Positions 15,546-23,403 of a stretch of DNA of 27,152 nucleotides are shown one piece after another; position 1 is the stretch's first letter, and every line of letters starts with the position of its first letter. Under the pieces are notes generated by a model. It ran no database searches. It worked only from the letters and a program-made list of their open reading frames with translations, and was not told where the DNA came from. Origin of the DNA: Thomasclavelia sp. (GTDB lineage Bacteria; Bacillota_I; Bacilli_A; Erysipelotrichales; Coprobacillaceae). Location: contig JAHHSU010000010.1 in the NCBI GenBank assembly GCA_020025035.1, positions 1 to 27,152 on the forward strand. Direction: 5' to 3'. The position numbers and the translations under genes are program-made.

Positions 15546-15554
15546 TATCTTATG
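15546..15554 (-). promoter_or_regulatory. Possible sporulation-sigma -10 for the tiny peptide pair
   Basis: On the minus strand CATAAGATA fits the CATAnnnTA -10 consensus of sigma E and sigma K, 25 bases before the ATG at 15521. I do not find a convincing -35 partner at the standard spacing. TATAGT overlapping it could instead serve the housekeeping sigma factor. Confidence 0.3.
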
Positions 15555-15592
15555 GGAAATTTTAAAATCATTTTGTGTTTTTACCTATTTTA

Positions 15593-15621
15593 TTGAAATA
15601 AACCAAAAAAAGAGATATAAT
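15593..15621 (+). promoter_or_regulatory. Promoter for prsA
   Basis: TTGAAA (15593-15598), a 17-base spacer and a perfect TATAAT (15616-15621), 28 bases before the prsA ATG. This is the strongest-looking housekeeping promoter in the window. Confidence 0.8.
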
Positions 15622-15648
15622 ATCAACGAAACTATCAAGGAGGATATT

Positions 15649-16623
15649 ATGAAAATTAGTAAATTAATGAGTGTATCTCTTGCATCTATGATATTATTAA
15701 CAGGATGTTCAAGTGAGATAAAACCTAAAATTGTTGATGACAAATACGTATTATCATCAATAGATGGTACTAACTATTTTGCAGACGATGTGTATAACGA
15801 CTTATTAAATGCACCTAATGCAGCAGGTAATTTATACCAAATTTTTTTAAAACAACTTTTTAAAAAAGAACAGCCAGTAACACCTGAAATGGAAAAAGAA
15901 GCAGATGTTATGATTAAAGAAGTCAAATCAAACTTTTCTGGAAAAGATAAGGATTTAAAAGAACAACTAAAACAATCAGGATACACTGATTTAGAAAGTT
16001 ATAAAAATGCATATATAGAATATTTACAATATTCTGCATTTGTAGATCAATACATTACAGATCATTTTGAAGAATTATTTGAAAGATATTATAATTCTAC
16101 AAATCCACGATATGTAAGTCATATTCTAGTAAAAATGGAAGATCCAGATCATCCTACTGAAGAAGAACAAGCAAAATTAGACCAAGTACAAGCAGAACTT
16201 GCTTCAGGGAAAGATTTTGCAGAAGTAGCAAAAGAATTATCTGATGATGGTTCGGCTAAAGATGGCGGAAATTTAGGTTTATGTGACAAAAACACAAATT
16301 TTGTTCCAGAATTTAAAGATGAAATGATGAAACTAAAAGAAGGAGAAGTAAGTGGTCCTGTAAAATCACAATATGGTTACCATATTATTAAAGTAACAAG
16401 TACTTCAAAAGATCAAATGAAAGAAGATTTAAATAAACCAAATTCTGCACTTCGAAATTGGGCATCAGATACTTATTTTGATAAATACCTAGAATTTGAA
16501 ATTTATAATTCTTATGATATTACCTATTATGATGAACATATTAAAGAATTAGTAGAAAATTATGTCACAAAAGCACTAGAAGAAGGTCAAAAAGCGGAAG
16601 CTGCTGCTCAAAATCAAGAATAG
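15649..16623 (+). CDS. prsA: PrsA-type foldase lipoprotein (parvulin peptidyl-prolyl isomerase)
   Basis: A 324-aa lipoprotein on the outer face of the membrane that helps secreted proteins fold. The signal peptide ends in the lipobox LLTGC with Cys20 as the lipidated residue. A SurA-like N-terminal chaperone part follows, then a parvulin domain at about 153-250 with the conserved RYVSHILVKM (His158), GGNLG, FVPEF and GYHIIKV (His245). The tail is charged and alanine-rich. The start at 15649 follows AAGGAGG by 5 bases and yields a proper signal peptide; the longer frame from 15502 has neither. A second PrsA-like gene follows after 11 bases. Confidence 0.94.
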   Translation: MKISKLMSVSLASMILLTGCSSEIKPKIVDDKYVLSSIDGTNYFADDVYNDLLNAPNAAGNLYQIFLKQLFKKEQPVTPEMEKEADVMIKEVKSNFSGKDKDLKEQLKQSGYTDLESYKNAYIEYLQYSAFVDQYITDHFEELFERYYNSTNPRYVSHILVKMEDPDHPTEEEQAKLDQVQAELASGKDFAEVAKELSDDGSAKDGGNLGLCDKNTNFVPEFKDEMMKLKEGEVSGPVKSQYGYHIIKVTSTSKDQMKEDLNKPNSALRNWASDTYFDKYLEFEIYNSYDITYYDEHIKELVENYVTKALEEGQKAEAAAQNQE

Positions 16624-16634
16624 GAGAAATAAAT

Positions 16635-17513
16635 ATGAAAAAATTAATTGCATTACTAAGTCTAGTACTTGTGATAACTGGATGTAGCAGTTCAAAGGAA
16701 TCCACATCATTTATTACAAAAGTATCTAGTAGCGATGAAGCTATCGCAAATGTAGCTGGAGAAGATGTATCAAAACAAACTGTTTATGAACAACTTGTTG
16801 ATGCTGTTGGTGCTAATAAAATTGTGGAAAAAGCTTTACAAGATATTGCTGCAATTGTTATTACTGATCAAGAAGCTGTAGACACAAAAGTTCAAGAAAC
16901 AGTTGATAATTACAAAAACATGCTACAAGATGAAGCTCAATTAAATGAATATTTAAAAAATCAAGGTTATTCTTCACTTGAAGAATTAAAAGAAAAACAA
17001 TTGATTCCTAATACTAAGGTATCATTATTAATTGAAAAATATATTAATGATAATTTCCCTGTATTAAGTGCAGAATATGCATACTCTTATATTAAAACTT
17101 TCAGTTTAGATTCTGGAAGTGATGCTGCAGATTTAATCACTAAAATCAATAATGGTGAAATTACTTTTGAAGATGCTGCTAAAGAAAACACAGGATCTGA
17201 TGTTGAAGGTCAACTATGTTATATAGATGATACTTCATTAGATAAAAACATTGTTGCAAAAGCTAAAGAGTTTGTACAATCAGGAATTTATGGTACACCT
17301 ATTACTACAACTGATGGAAAGTATGCAATTGTTAAAATTGTAGATGTAGATAGAGAAGCACATAAAGATGAAATTATTAAAAGCTTAACTCAAAATCAAA
17401 AAGTATCACAACAAGCACAAGCTTACTATTTAAATGAATACAAATTTGAAGTAGATGAACCTTCATTAAAAAAACGTATTCAAGCATTTAACGAATATAT
17501 ATTTAAAAAATAA
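16635..17513 (+). CDS. PrsA-like lipoprotein with degenerate parvulin domain
   Basis: A 292-aa predicted lipoprotein with lipobox VITGC and lipidated Cys17. Overall layout resembles PrsA/SurA: an N-terminal chaperone part (up to about 140) and a parvulin-like region around 144-240. That region lacks the key catalytic marks: YVSHIL is replaced by EYAYSYIKTF and the GGNLG/FVPEF blocks are blurred (EGQLCYIDD, NIVAKAKEF). DGKYAIVKIVDV preserves the last strand, but with tyrosine in place of histidine. It probably acts as a holdase or accessory chaperone rather than an isomerase, which is inference. AGGAGA precedes the start, and it is in an operon with prsA, suggesting tandem duplication and divergence. 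Confidence 0.8.
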   Translation: MKKLIALLSLVLVITGCSSSKESTSFITKVSSSDEAIANVAGEDVSKQTVYEQLVDAVGANKIVEKALQDIAAIVITDQEAVDTKVQETVDNYKNMLQDEAQLNEYLKNQGYSSLEELKEKQLIPNTKVSLLIEKYINDNFPVLSAEYAYSYIKTFSLDSGSDAADLITKINNGEITFEDAAKENTGSDVEGQLCYIDDTSLDKNIVAKAKEFVQSGIYGTPITTTDGKYAIVKIVDVDREAHKDEIIKSLTQNQKVSQQAQAYYLNEYKFEVDEPSLKKRIQAFNEYIFKK

Positions 17514-17532
17514 GGGAATATCCCTTATTTTT
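17506..17532 (+). terminator. Terminator hairpin between the PrsA pair and the HIT gene
   Basis: Perfect 12-bp arms (17506-17517 and 17521-17532) with a 3-base loop and T5 at the end. The stop codon of the second PrsA-like gene lies in the left arm. Reading through it would still reach the HIT gene, for which I see no separate promoter. Confidence 0.65.
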
Positions 17533-17551
17533 GTTCATTGGAGGAAATAAT

Positions 17552-17953
17552 ATGTCAAATTGTTTATTTTGTAAAATTGCACGACACGAAATTGAAAGTA
17601 ATATCCTATATGAAGATGAAACATGTATAGCTTTTTTAGATATCTCTCAAGCTACTTATGGTCATACATTAGTCATTTCCAAACAACACTATACAAATAT
17701 TTTAGATGTAGACAAACAAACACTTACTAGTATGATGGAAGTTGTTCAAAAATTAGCAAAATACATCCAAGTACAACTAGATGCAAAAGGAGTTAATATT
17801 TTAACCAATGCAAATAAAAGTGCTGGACAAACTGTAATGCATTTTCATATTCATATTATTCCTAGATATAATGATGATGATGGGTTTAATACAACTTTTA
17901 CTACTCATCAATATAATTTAGATGAAATTAAACATAAATTAGCATTCAAATAA
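17552..17953 (+). CDS. HIT family nucleotide-binding hydrolase
   Basis: A 133-aa histidine-triad protein of the Hit/HinT group, which hydrolyses nucleoside phosphoramidates or related nucleotides. The triad MHFHIHIIPRY (HxHxHxx) is intact, and CLFCKIA near the start supplies two cysteines of the usual zinc site. The ATG at 17552 follows GGAGG by 7 bases; the upstream in-frame TTG at 17531 lies in the terminator. In Bacillus, hit is also close to prsA, so the neighbourhood is conserved. The physiological substrate is unknown for most members. Confidence 0.94.
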   Translation: MSNCLFCKIARHEIESNILYEDETCIAFLDISQATYGHTLVISKQHYTNILDVDKQTLTSMMEVVQKLAKYIQVQLDAKGVNILTNANKSAGQTVMHFHIHIIPRYNDDDGFNTTFTTHQYNLDEIKHKLAFK

Positions 17954-17954
17954 A

Positions 17955-17995
17955 ATAAAAGAAGATTACATAATAGTATTGTAATCTTCTTTTAT
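17955..17995. terminator. Bidirectional terminator between the HIT gene and pyrE
   Basis: Perfect 16-bp arms (17955-17970 and 17980-17995) around a 9-base loop, A-rich on the left and T-rich on the right. It lies 1 base past the HIT stop and 3 bases past the pyrE stop, so it serves both convergent units. Confidence 0.88.
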
Positions 17996-17998
17996 GAT

Positions 17999-18631
17999 TT
18001 ATTGATTGATCCACTCTTCATTATGTGGATCTTTTTTCCATGCTTTTAATTTATTTAAATCATTTTCATGAATATACTGATTTTCTAATGCAACCTGAAT
18101 TAATGTTTCGTAATCTGTTAATGTGATATAATCACAATTTACCTCTTTAAAATTACGTGTTGCATCTAAAAGCCCATATGTAAAAATTGCAACTAACCCA
18201 ATAACTTCACATCCTGCTTGACGCAATGCTTCTACACATTCAATAGAACTACCACCTGTAGAAATTAAATCTTCTACTACTACTACTTTCATTCCAGGCT
18301 TAATAATTCCTTCGATTTGATTATTACGTCCATGTTTTTTTGCTCCTCCACGTACATATCCCATTGGTAGTCCTAACAACTCAGCAGTTAATGCTGCATG
18401 TGCAATACCAGCAGTTGCAGTCCCCATTAAACATTCTGCTTCAGGATAACGTTCTTTAATTAATGATGCAAGACCTTTTTCTATATCGCTTCTAACATTT
18501 GGATAAGAAAGTGTAAGGCGATTATCACAATAAATTGGTGACTGAATTCCTGATGCCCATGTAAATGGTTGGTTAGGTCTTAAAAATACTGCTTGAATAT
18601 CTAATAAATGTTTTGCAATTAATTTTTCCAT
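17999..18631 (-). CDS. pyrE: Orotate phosphoribosyltransferase
   Basis: Joins orotate and PRPP to make orotidine 5'-phosphate. The PRPP-binding motif VVVVEDLISTGGSS lies at about 115-128, and the N-terminal PFTWASGIQSPIYCDNR plus the flexible-loop GGAKKHGRNNQIEG are family hallmarks. Its 210 aa is typical. The ATG at 18631 is 2 bases after the pyrF stop, with AAGGAGA inside the end of pyrF. It is the last gene of the pyr operon and is followed at once by a strong terminator. Confidence 0.96.
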   Translation of the reverse strand: MEKLIAKHLLDIQAVFLRPNQPFTWASGIQSPIYCDNRLTLSYPNVRSDIEKGLASLIKERYPEAECLMGTATAGIAHAALTAELLGLPMGYVRGGAKKHGRNNQIEGIIKPGMKVVVVEDLISTGGSSIECVEALRQAGCEVIGLVAIFTYGLLDATRNFKEVNCDYITLTDYETLIQVALENQYIHENDLNKLKAWKKDPHNEEWINQ

Positions 18632-18633
18632 TT

Positions 18634-19341
18634 TTATTCTCCTTGAAATTGTTTTAATACTTCATGATAAGTTGCAACTGGATTACTAGATTTAGTAATT
18701 GTACGTCCAACAACAATATATGAAGAAGTCATTTCCCTTGCCATTTTTGGTGTTGTTACACGTTTTTGATCATCTTTTCGATCTGATTCTAATCGAATTC
18801 CAGGAGTAACTGTAATAAAATCTTTCCCTAATTGTTCATGTACAATTTTTGATTCCAATGGAGAACATACAATTCCATCTAATCCTGCTTCCTTAGCATT
18901 TTTTGCCCATGAAACTACAACATCTTCTAATTTTTGATGAATCATTAATTCCTCTTCTAAAACTTCTTGATCTAACGATGTTAAACAAGTAACCGCAATA
19001 CATTGAGGACGTTGACTAGATATTTTTCCTTCTTCTAATCCTTCTATAGCTGCTTTCATCATTGCAATTGAACCAGATGCATGAACATTGACCATATTTA
19101 CTCCTAGTTTAGACAATTGTATCATAGCACTTTTTACAGTATTTGGGATATCATGCAATTTTAAATCAAGAAAGACTTGATGCCCCATTTGAATAATTTT
19201 AGCTACTATTTCATTACCTAATCCATAATACAATTCCATACCGATTTTTAAATATAATTTTTCATTAGAAAACTGGTCCAAAAATGCAAATACTTCTTCT
19301 TTTGTTTGAAAATCTAATGCTATTATTACTTTACTATTCAT
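18634..19341 (-). CDS. pyrF: Orotidine 5'-phosphate decarboxylase
   Basis: Makes UMP from OMP, the last step of the pathway. The catalytic Lys/Asp network is in LDLKLHDIPNTVKSAM; the opening KVIIALDFQTKEE and the late VTPGIRLE and YIVVGRTIT blocks complete the TIM barrel. The start at 19341 gives 235 aa and follows AAGGAGT by 7 bases; the in-frame upstream extension to 19392 lies within pyrD and is not conserved. It overlaps the end of pyrD by 8 bases through ATGAATAG. Confidence 0.96.
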   Translation of the reverse strand: MNSKVIIALDFQTKEEVFAFLDQFSNEKLYLKIGMELYYGLGNEIVAKIIQMGHQVFLDLKLHDIPNTVKSAMIQLSKLGVNMVNVHASGSIAMMKAAIEGLEEGKISSQRPQCIAVTCLTSLDQEVLEEELMIHQKLEDVVVSWAKNAKEAGLDGIVCSPLESKIVHEQLGKDFITVTPGIRLESDRKDDQKRVTTPKMAREMTSSYIVVGRTITKSSNPVATYHEVLKQFQGE

Positions 19342-20254
19342 ACTGATGACTCCTTCCAATAATTGATGATAACTGGTCAATGCCAAGTTCATCCATTAGT
19401 TGAGGTAATTCTTCTATAATTTCTTGACACACATATGGATTTACTAAATTAGCACTACCTATAGCAACTGCACTTGCTCCTGCACTCATCATTTCAATGA
19501 CATCTTTTGCATTACTTACTCCACCCATTCCAATAATTGGAATGTTTACTGTACGATATACTTGATAAATCATTCTTAATGCCACAGGATAAATTGCTGG
19601 TCCAGAATAACCGGCTATCTTATTTGCAATAATTGGTTTACCTGTTTTTAAATCAAAACGCATTCCAATTAATGTATTAATCATAGTAATCCCATCAGCT
19701 CCTGCTTCTTCTACAGCTTTAGCCATTTGACATATATTTGTTACATTTGGAGACAACTTAACATATACTGGTACTTTAGAAACTTCTTTAACTGCTTTTG
19801 TTAATTGTGCTGCCATATTAGGATCAGTGCCAAATTGTATTCCACCTTCTTTAACATTTGGACATGAGATATTTAATTCGATTGCTCCTACCATCTCATG
19901 AGTAGATATTTTTTTTGCACATGCTACATAATCTTCTAGACAACTTCCAGCAACATTAGCAATCACCTTAGAATGATATACCTTTTTTAATTTTTCTAAT
20001 TCTACATTCATTACTGTATCTACACCTGGATTTTGCAAACCAATTGCATTTAAAATTCCCATTGGCCCTTCTGCAATACGTGGTAAACAATTACCATATC
20101 GTGGTTCAATTGTAGTTCCTTTAAGCATAATGCTTCCTAAACAATTAATATCATAAAACTGTGAAAACTCATAGCCAAATCCATACGTACCACTTGCAGG
20201 AATAATTGGATTTTTTAATGATAATCCAGGTAAATGAATGGCAAGTCTATTCAT
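19334..20254 (-). CDS. pyrD: Dihydroorotate dehydrogenase, class 1B catalytic subunit
   Basis: Oxidises dihydroorotate to orotate on FMN; the class 1B enzyme passes electrons through PyrK to NAD. Class 1B is shown by the catalytic Cys131 in NISCPNVKEGG (class 2 has Ser) and by the adjoining pyrK. Other blocks are ASGTYGFGYEF, AIGLQNPGVD, YVKLSPNVT and IIGMGGVSNAKD. It is 306 aa. GAGGTGA sits 9 bases before the ATG, within the end of pyrK, and the genes overlap by 8 bases. Confidence 0.96.
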   Translation of the reverse strand: MNRLAIHLPGLSLKNPIIPASGTYGFGYEFSQFYDINCLGSIMLKGTTIEPRYGNCLPRIAEGPMGILNAIGLQNPGVDTVMNVELEKLKKVYHSKVIANVAGSCLEDYVACAKKISTHEMVGAIELNISCPNVKEGGIQFGTDPNMAAQLTKAVKEVSKVPVYVKLSPNVTNICQMAKAVEEAGADGITMINTLIGMRFDLKTGKPIIANKIAGYSGPAIYPVALRMIYQVYRTVNIPIIGMGGVSNAKDVIEMMSAGASAVAIGSANLVNPYVCQEIIEELPQLMDELGIDQLSSIIGRSHQYE

Positions 20255-20993
20255 TGATGATCACCTCTTTTGAACTTAATACTGGTCCTTCTACACATAT
20301 TCGTTTATATGGTGCAGTTTTTACTTTACAAGAACACCCCATACATGCTCCAAATCCACATCCCATACGTGCTTCAAATGATAAAAAACCATTTTCACAG
20401 TCAAATTTTACTAAAGCATCTAACATTTTTTCAGGACCACATGCATAATAATAATCGTAATCTATATTTAAACTTTGAATCACTTCTACAACATTTCCTT
20501 TAGACCCATAACTACCATCCATTGTACATATATGTGTTGTACCCAATTGTTTAAACTTTTCTTCATAAAATACATCTAATTTAGTATTAAATCCTAATAC
20601 AATTTCTACTTTTGTTCCTTGTGCTACATATTTTTTAGCAAGATTATACATTGGTGGAACTCCAACTCCACCACCAACTATTAACACTTTTTTTACATTT
20701 TCTACTGTAAATCCATTTCCTAATCCTACTAAAACATCCAATTTTTCTTTTTCTTGCATTGATGATAGCTTACGTGTTCCTGTACCTACTACTTTATAAG
20801 CTAAAGTAATAGATGAATCGTCATAATCATGAATAGACATTGGTCTTCTTAAATATAAATCATCTATTTGAATATTGATGAATTGTCCAGGATTTTGAAT
20901 ACATCCTACAATATCTCCTTTTAAAATCATTTGATATACATCTTTTGCAATTTGTTTATTTGATGCAATCTCCATTATTACTCTTTTACTCAT
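20247..20993 (-). CDS. pyrK: Dihydroorotate dehydrogenase electron transfer subunit
   Basis: The partner of PyrD, carrying FAD and a 2Fe-2S cluster so that NAD can serve as electron acceptor. It is 248 aa. The FAD part is at the N-terminus (YLRRPMSIHDYD), the NAD-binding VLIVGGGVGVPPMYNLAK is in the middle, and the cluster cysteines are in MGCGFGACMGCSCKV plus a later ICVEGPV. The start at 20993 follows AGGAGAG and lies 9 bases after pyrC. Its presence argues for an NAD-dependent, anaerobe-compatible route. Confidence 0.96.
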   Translation of the reverse strand: MSKRVIMEIASNKQIAKDVYQMILKGDIVGCIQNPGQFINIQIDDLYLRRPMSIHDYDDSSITLAYKVVGTGTRKLSSMQEKEKLDVLVGLGNGFTVENVKKVLIVGGGVGVPPMYNLAKKYVAQGTKVEIVLGFNTKLDVFYEEKFKQLGTTHICTMDGSYGSKGNVVEVIQSLNIDYDYYYACGPEKMLDALVKFDCENGFLSFEARMGCGFGACMGCSCKVKTAPYKRICVEGPVLSSKEVIINE

Positions 20994-21002
20994 TTTTCTC
21001 TC

Positions 21003-22274
21003 CTAAAATTGATACAATTTCCCATCAATCATACTATATTTTATTTTTCCAAAACAACGATATCCAATAAATGGTGTATTTTTTGATAACGATACAATAT
21101 CTTCTTCTTGAATGATAAATTCTTCCTCTAAATCATGAACACATAAATTTGCTTTTTGACCAATTTTCAAATCAGTATCTAATCCTACAACTTTTCCTGG
21201 ATTAACTGTTAAAGCTAATAACACTGTCTTTAAAGGAACTAAGTTAGTTTTTACTAAATAAGTATAAATTAATGCAAAACAATGTTGTAATCCTATAATT
21301 CCAAAGGGAGCTTGATCAATTCCTTTTATTTTTTCATTCTTTGCATGTGGAGCATGATCGGTTGCAATTACTGATAATGTCCCATCATTTAATCCTTGAA
21401 TAAGTGCTTTTTGATCTTTTATATCTCTTAAAGGTGGATTCATCTTATAATTTGCATCAAGATTTTGAATGTCTTGATCAGTTAATAACAAATGATGTGG
21501 CGTTACTTCACCACTTACTGGTAATCCCTCTAAAATTGCTTCCTTTAATAACTCAACTGTTTCTTTTGTTGAAACATGGCATACATGGTATCGATTATTA
21601 ATTTTTTTAACTAATTGTAAATCTCGCTGTACTTGTTGATATTCTGAAGGATTATTAATTCCAATTAACCCATGTTCTTTAGCGTACTTTCCATCGTGAA
21701 CACATCCACCAAATTTAAGTTCCTGTTCATCTTCACAATGAGCTACAATAACACTATTTAATTCTTTCACTGATTTCATTGCTGATTCCATCATTGTAGA
21801 CTGTTGAACACCTTTTCCATCATCTGAAAACCCTAAAACTATAGGCTCCATAAAATTTTCTTTCATATTTACAAGTTCTTTGCCTAACAACCCTTTAGTA
21901 ATTGCACTATATGTATATGTGTGAATATAAGCATCACTTTCTACCTTATGATTAAAATACTTAATTGTATCAATATTATCCATACATGGCTTTGTATTGG
22001 CCATCGCAATAATATGAGAATATCCTCCATATAACCCACTTAATGTACCACTTTGAATCGTTTCTTTATATTCAAATCCTGGTTCTCTTAAATGTACATG
22101 TATATCTACAAATCCATGAGTCAGTAATTTACCTTTTAAATCAATTTCTAAAACATCTTCATGATCAATATGAGGAGCAATTTGAACAATATATTGATCT
22201 TCTACTAAAATATCTAAATAAGATAATTCATTTTGGTAAAAAACTAATCCATTCTTAAATAAAGTTTTACTCAT
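21003..22274 (-). CDS. pyrC: Dihydroorotase (class I)
   Basis: Cyclises carbamoyl aspartate to dihydroorotate. The amidohydrolase zinc motif is DIHVHLREPGFEYKE, followed by MANTKPC, VIVAHCEDE, CHVSTKETVEL and IATDHAPH. It is 423 aa, normal for class I dihydroorotases of Gram-positives. The start overlaps the pyrB stop by 8 bases via ATGAGTAA, with only a modest AAGG upstream, so translation is likely coupled to pyrB. Confidence 0.95.
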   Translation of the reverse strand: MSKTLFKNGLVFYQNELSYLDILVEDQYIVQIAPHIDHEDVLEIDLKGKLLTHGFVDIHVHLREPGFEYKETIQSGTLSGLYGGYSHIIAMANTKPCMDNIDTIKYFNHKVESDAYIHTYTYSAITKGLLGKELVNMKENFMEPIVLGFSDDGKGVQQSTMMESAMKSVKELNSVIVAHCEDEQELKFGGCVHDGKYAKEHGLIGINNPSEYQQVQRDLQLVKKINNRYHVCHVSTKETVELLKEAILEGLPVSGEVTPHHLLLTDQDIQNLDANYKMNPPLRDIKDQKALIQGLNDGTLSVIATDHAPHAKNEKIKGIDQAPFGIIGLQHCFALIYTYLVKTNLVPLKTVLLALTVNPGKVVGLDTDLKIGQKANLCVHDLEEEFIIQEEDIVSLSKNTPFIGYRCFGKIKYSMIDGKLYQF

Positions 22275-23139
22275 TTTCTAGTACCTTATGTATTAGTGCC
22301 ATTCGCACAAATACTCCATTTTTCATTTGTTTAAAAATCCTTGATTTAGAACATTCTACTACATCACTAGCTATTTCTACTCCTCGATTAAATGGTGCAG
22401 GATGCATAATAATTGCATCGTGTTTCATTTGATTTACTCGTTCTAATGTTAAACCAAATTGTTGATGATATTTTGAAACTGAAAAATTTAGATCATTATC
22501 ATGACGTTCATGTTGAACTCTAAGTAACATTACTACATCTACTTTTGGAAGTATTGAATCAAAATCTACATAATTTAATGTTTCTTCTTTATATTCTTGA
22601 GGTCCTGATGTATATACTTCCATTCCTAATCTTTGCATAATCTTAAAATTAGAATGTGCAACCCTACTATGTTTTACATCACCAACAATCACCACTTTTA
22701 ATCCTTCAAATTTTCCAAATTCTTGTTGAATCGTAAGTAAATCTAATAAAGATTGACTAGGATGATCTCCAGTACCATCTCCTCCACTTAAAATAGGAAT
22801 TTTTACTCTATCTATCAATTCATCATAATAACGATTTTTTGAATGTCTTATCACTACTGCATCGCACCCTAATACTTCAAACAATTTAACTGTATCGTAC
22901 AATGATTCTCCTTTTTTCACACTTGAATTTTCTATTTCTAAATTTTGTGTATTACATCCTAAATTTAAAGCAGCTTTTTCAAAACTGTAATGAGTTCTAG
23001 TAGATGGCTCAAAAAACAAATGTGCAACTGTTTTTTGATGGTGATAGTTTACTACCTTCCCATTAGCAAATTCATTAGCTAATTGTAAAATTTGATATAT
23101 TTCTTGTACAGAAAAATCATCAAGACTGACTATATTCAC
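22267..23139 (-). CDS. pyrB: Aspartate carbamoyltransferase catalytic chain
   Basis: Catalyses the first committed step, carbamoyl phosphate plus aspartate. The carbamoyl phosphate motif FFEPSTRTHYSFEKAA is near residue 42-57, with SVKKGESLYDT, the HPSQSLLDL block and MHPAPFNRGVEI later. It is 290 aa, slightly short but complete. AAGGAGG lies 7 bases before the ATG. It is the first gene of pyrB-C-K-D-F-E; no regulatory chain (PyrI) is present. Its leader carries the putative attenuator at 23161-23223. Confidence 0.96.
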   Translation of the reverse strand: MNIVSLDDFSVQEIYQILQLANEFANGKVVNYHHQKTVAHLFFEPSTRTHYSFEKAALNLGCNTQNLEIENSSVKKGESLYDTVKLFEVLGCDAVVIRHSKNRYYDELIDRVKIPILSGGDGTGDHPSQSLLDLLTIQQEFGKFEGLKVVIVGDVKHSRVAHSNFKIMQRLGMEVYTSGPQEYKEETLNYVDFDSILPKVDVVMLLRVQHERHDNDLNFSVSKYHQQFGLTLERVNQMKHDAIIMHPAPFNRGVEIASDVVECSKSRIFKQMKNGVFVRMALIHKVLENE

Positions 23140-23160
23140 ATTTGTTCCTCCTTTTGATAC

Positions 23161-23223
23161 AAAAAAATACCTAGGTAGGTATAATTGTAATAATATATGC
23201 TATATACCCACTATTCCTTGGGT
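23161..23223 (-). promoter_or_regulatory. Putative transcription attenuator in the pyr leader
   Basis: All pairings are read on the minus strand. A terminator hairpin ATACCT-ACCT-AGGTAT (23167-23182) runs into T7 (23161-23167). Its 5' arm can instead pair with GTGGGTATA at 23203-23211, giving 9 bp with one G-U. That segment can in turn pair with the upstream ACCCA as ACCCA/TGGGT (23206-23223 region, 8-base loop). This gives three exclusive states, as expected for an attenuator. I do not see the PyrR-binding loop consensus, so the controlling factor is unknown. The leader is about 95 bases long. Confidence 0.5.
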
Positions 23224-23240
23224 TCGCTTTTTCCCTAATT

Positions 23241-23269
23241 ATTATATCAAACTTTAGCACACCATGCAA
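23241..23269 (-). promoter_or_regulatory. Promoter of the pyr operon
   Basis: On the minus strand TTGCAT (23264-23269), a 17-base spacer ending in TGA, and a perfect TATAAT (23241-23246). Transcription would begin near 23235 with AGGG. Confidence 0.75.
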
Positions 23270-23275
23270 TCCTTT

Positions 23276-23289
23276 CAATTTATAAATTG
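23276..23289. promoter_or_regulatory. 14-bp palindrome upstream of the pyr -35
   Basis: CAATTTATAAATTG is a perfect palindrome ending 6 bases upstream of the -35 box. The position suits a regulator binding site, but no matching regulator is in the window and AT-rich palindromes arise by chance. Confidence 0.3.
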
Positions 23290-23369
23290 CAGGACTTTTA
23301 TAGTACGATTGATATAAGACATTTTTTACAAAAATACCATATTTTTCATTTTTTACATAATGTTAGGTG

Positions 23370-23398
23370 TTTACCTTTTTTACTAGTTTGTATATAAT
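23370..23398 (+). promoter_or_regulatory. Possible promoter for the flavin reductase-like gene
   Basis: TTTACC (23370-23375), a 17-base spacer and TATAAT (23393-23398). The start would fall near 23405, placing the inverted repeat at the very 5' end of the RNA. Another TATAAT at 23543-23548 with a poor -35 would give a leader without the repeat. Confidence 0.4.
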
Positions 23399-23403
23399 TA
23401 TAT

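Noticed and set aside
15502..15648. Upstream in-frame extension of prsA
   Set aside because: It lacks a ribosome binding site, would remove the signal peptide from the N-terminus, and overlaps both the prsA promoter and the minus-strand tiny peptide gene.
20206..20503. Plus-strand open frames within pyrK and pyrD
   Set aside because: They are shadows of well-supported minus-strand genes in other frames. The same applies to those at 1172, 4652, 21404, 22043, 24921 and 25452 and to the minus-strand frame at 15774.
23196..23220. Three-codon leader peptide in the pyr leader (AAGGA then GTG GGT ATA TAG)
   Set aside because: Spacing from AAGGA to GTG is too short and the frame is trivial; chance is more likely than a translated leader.
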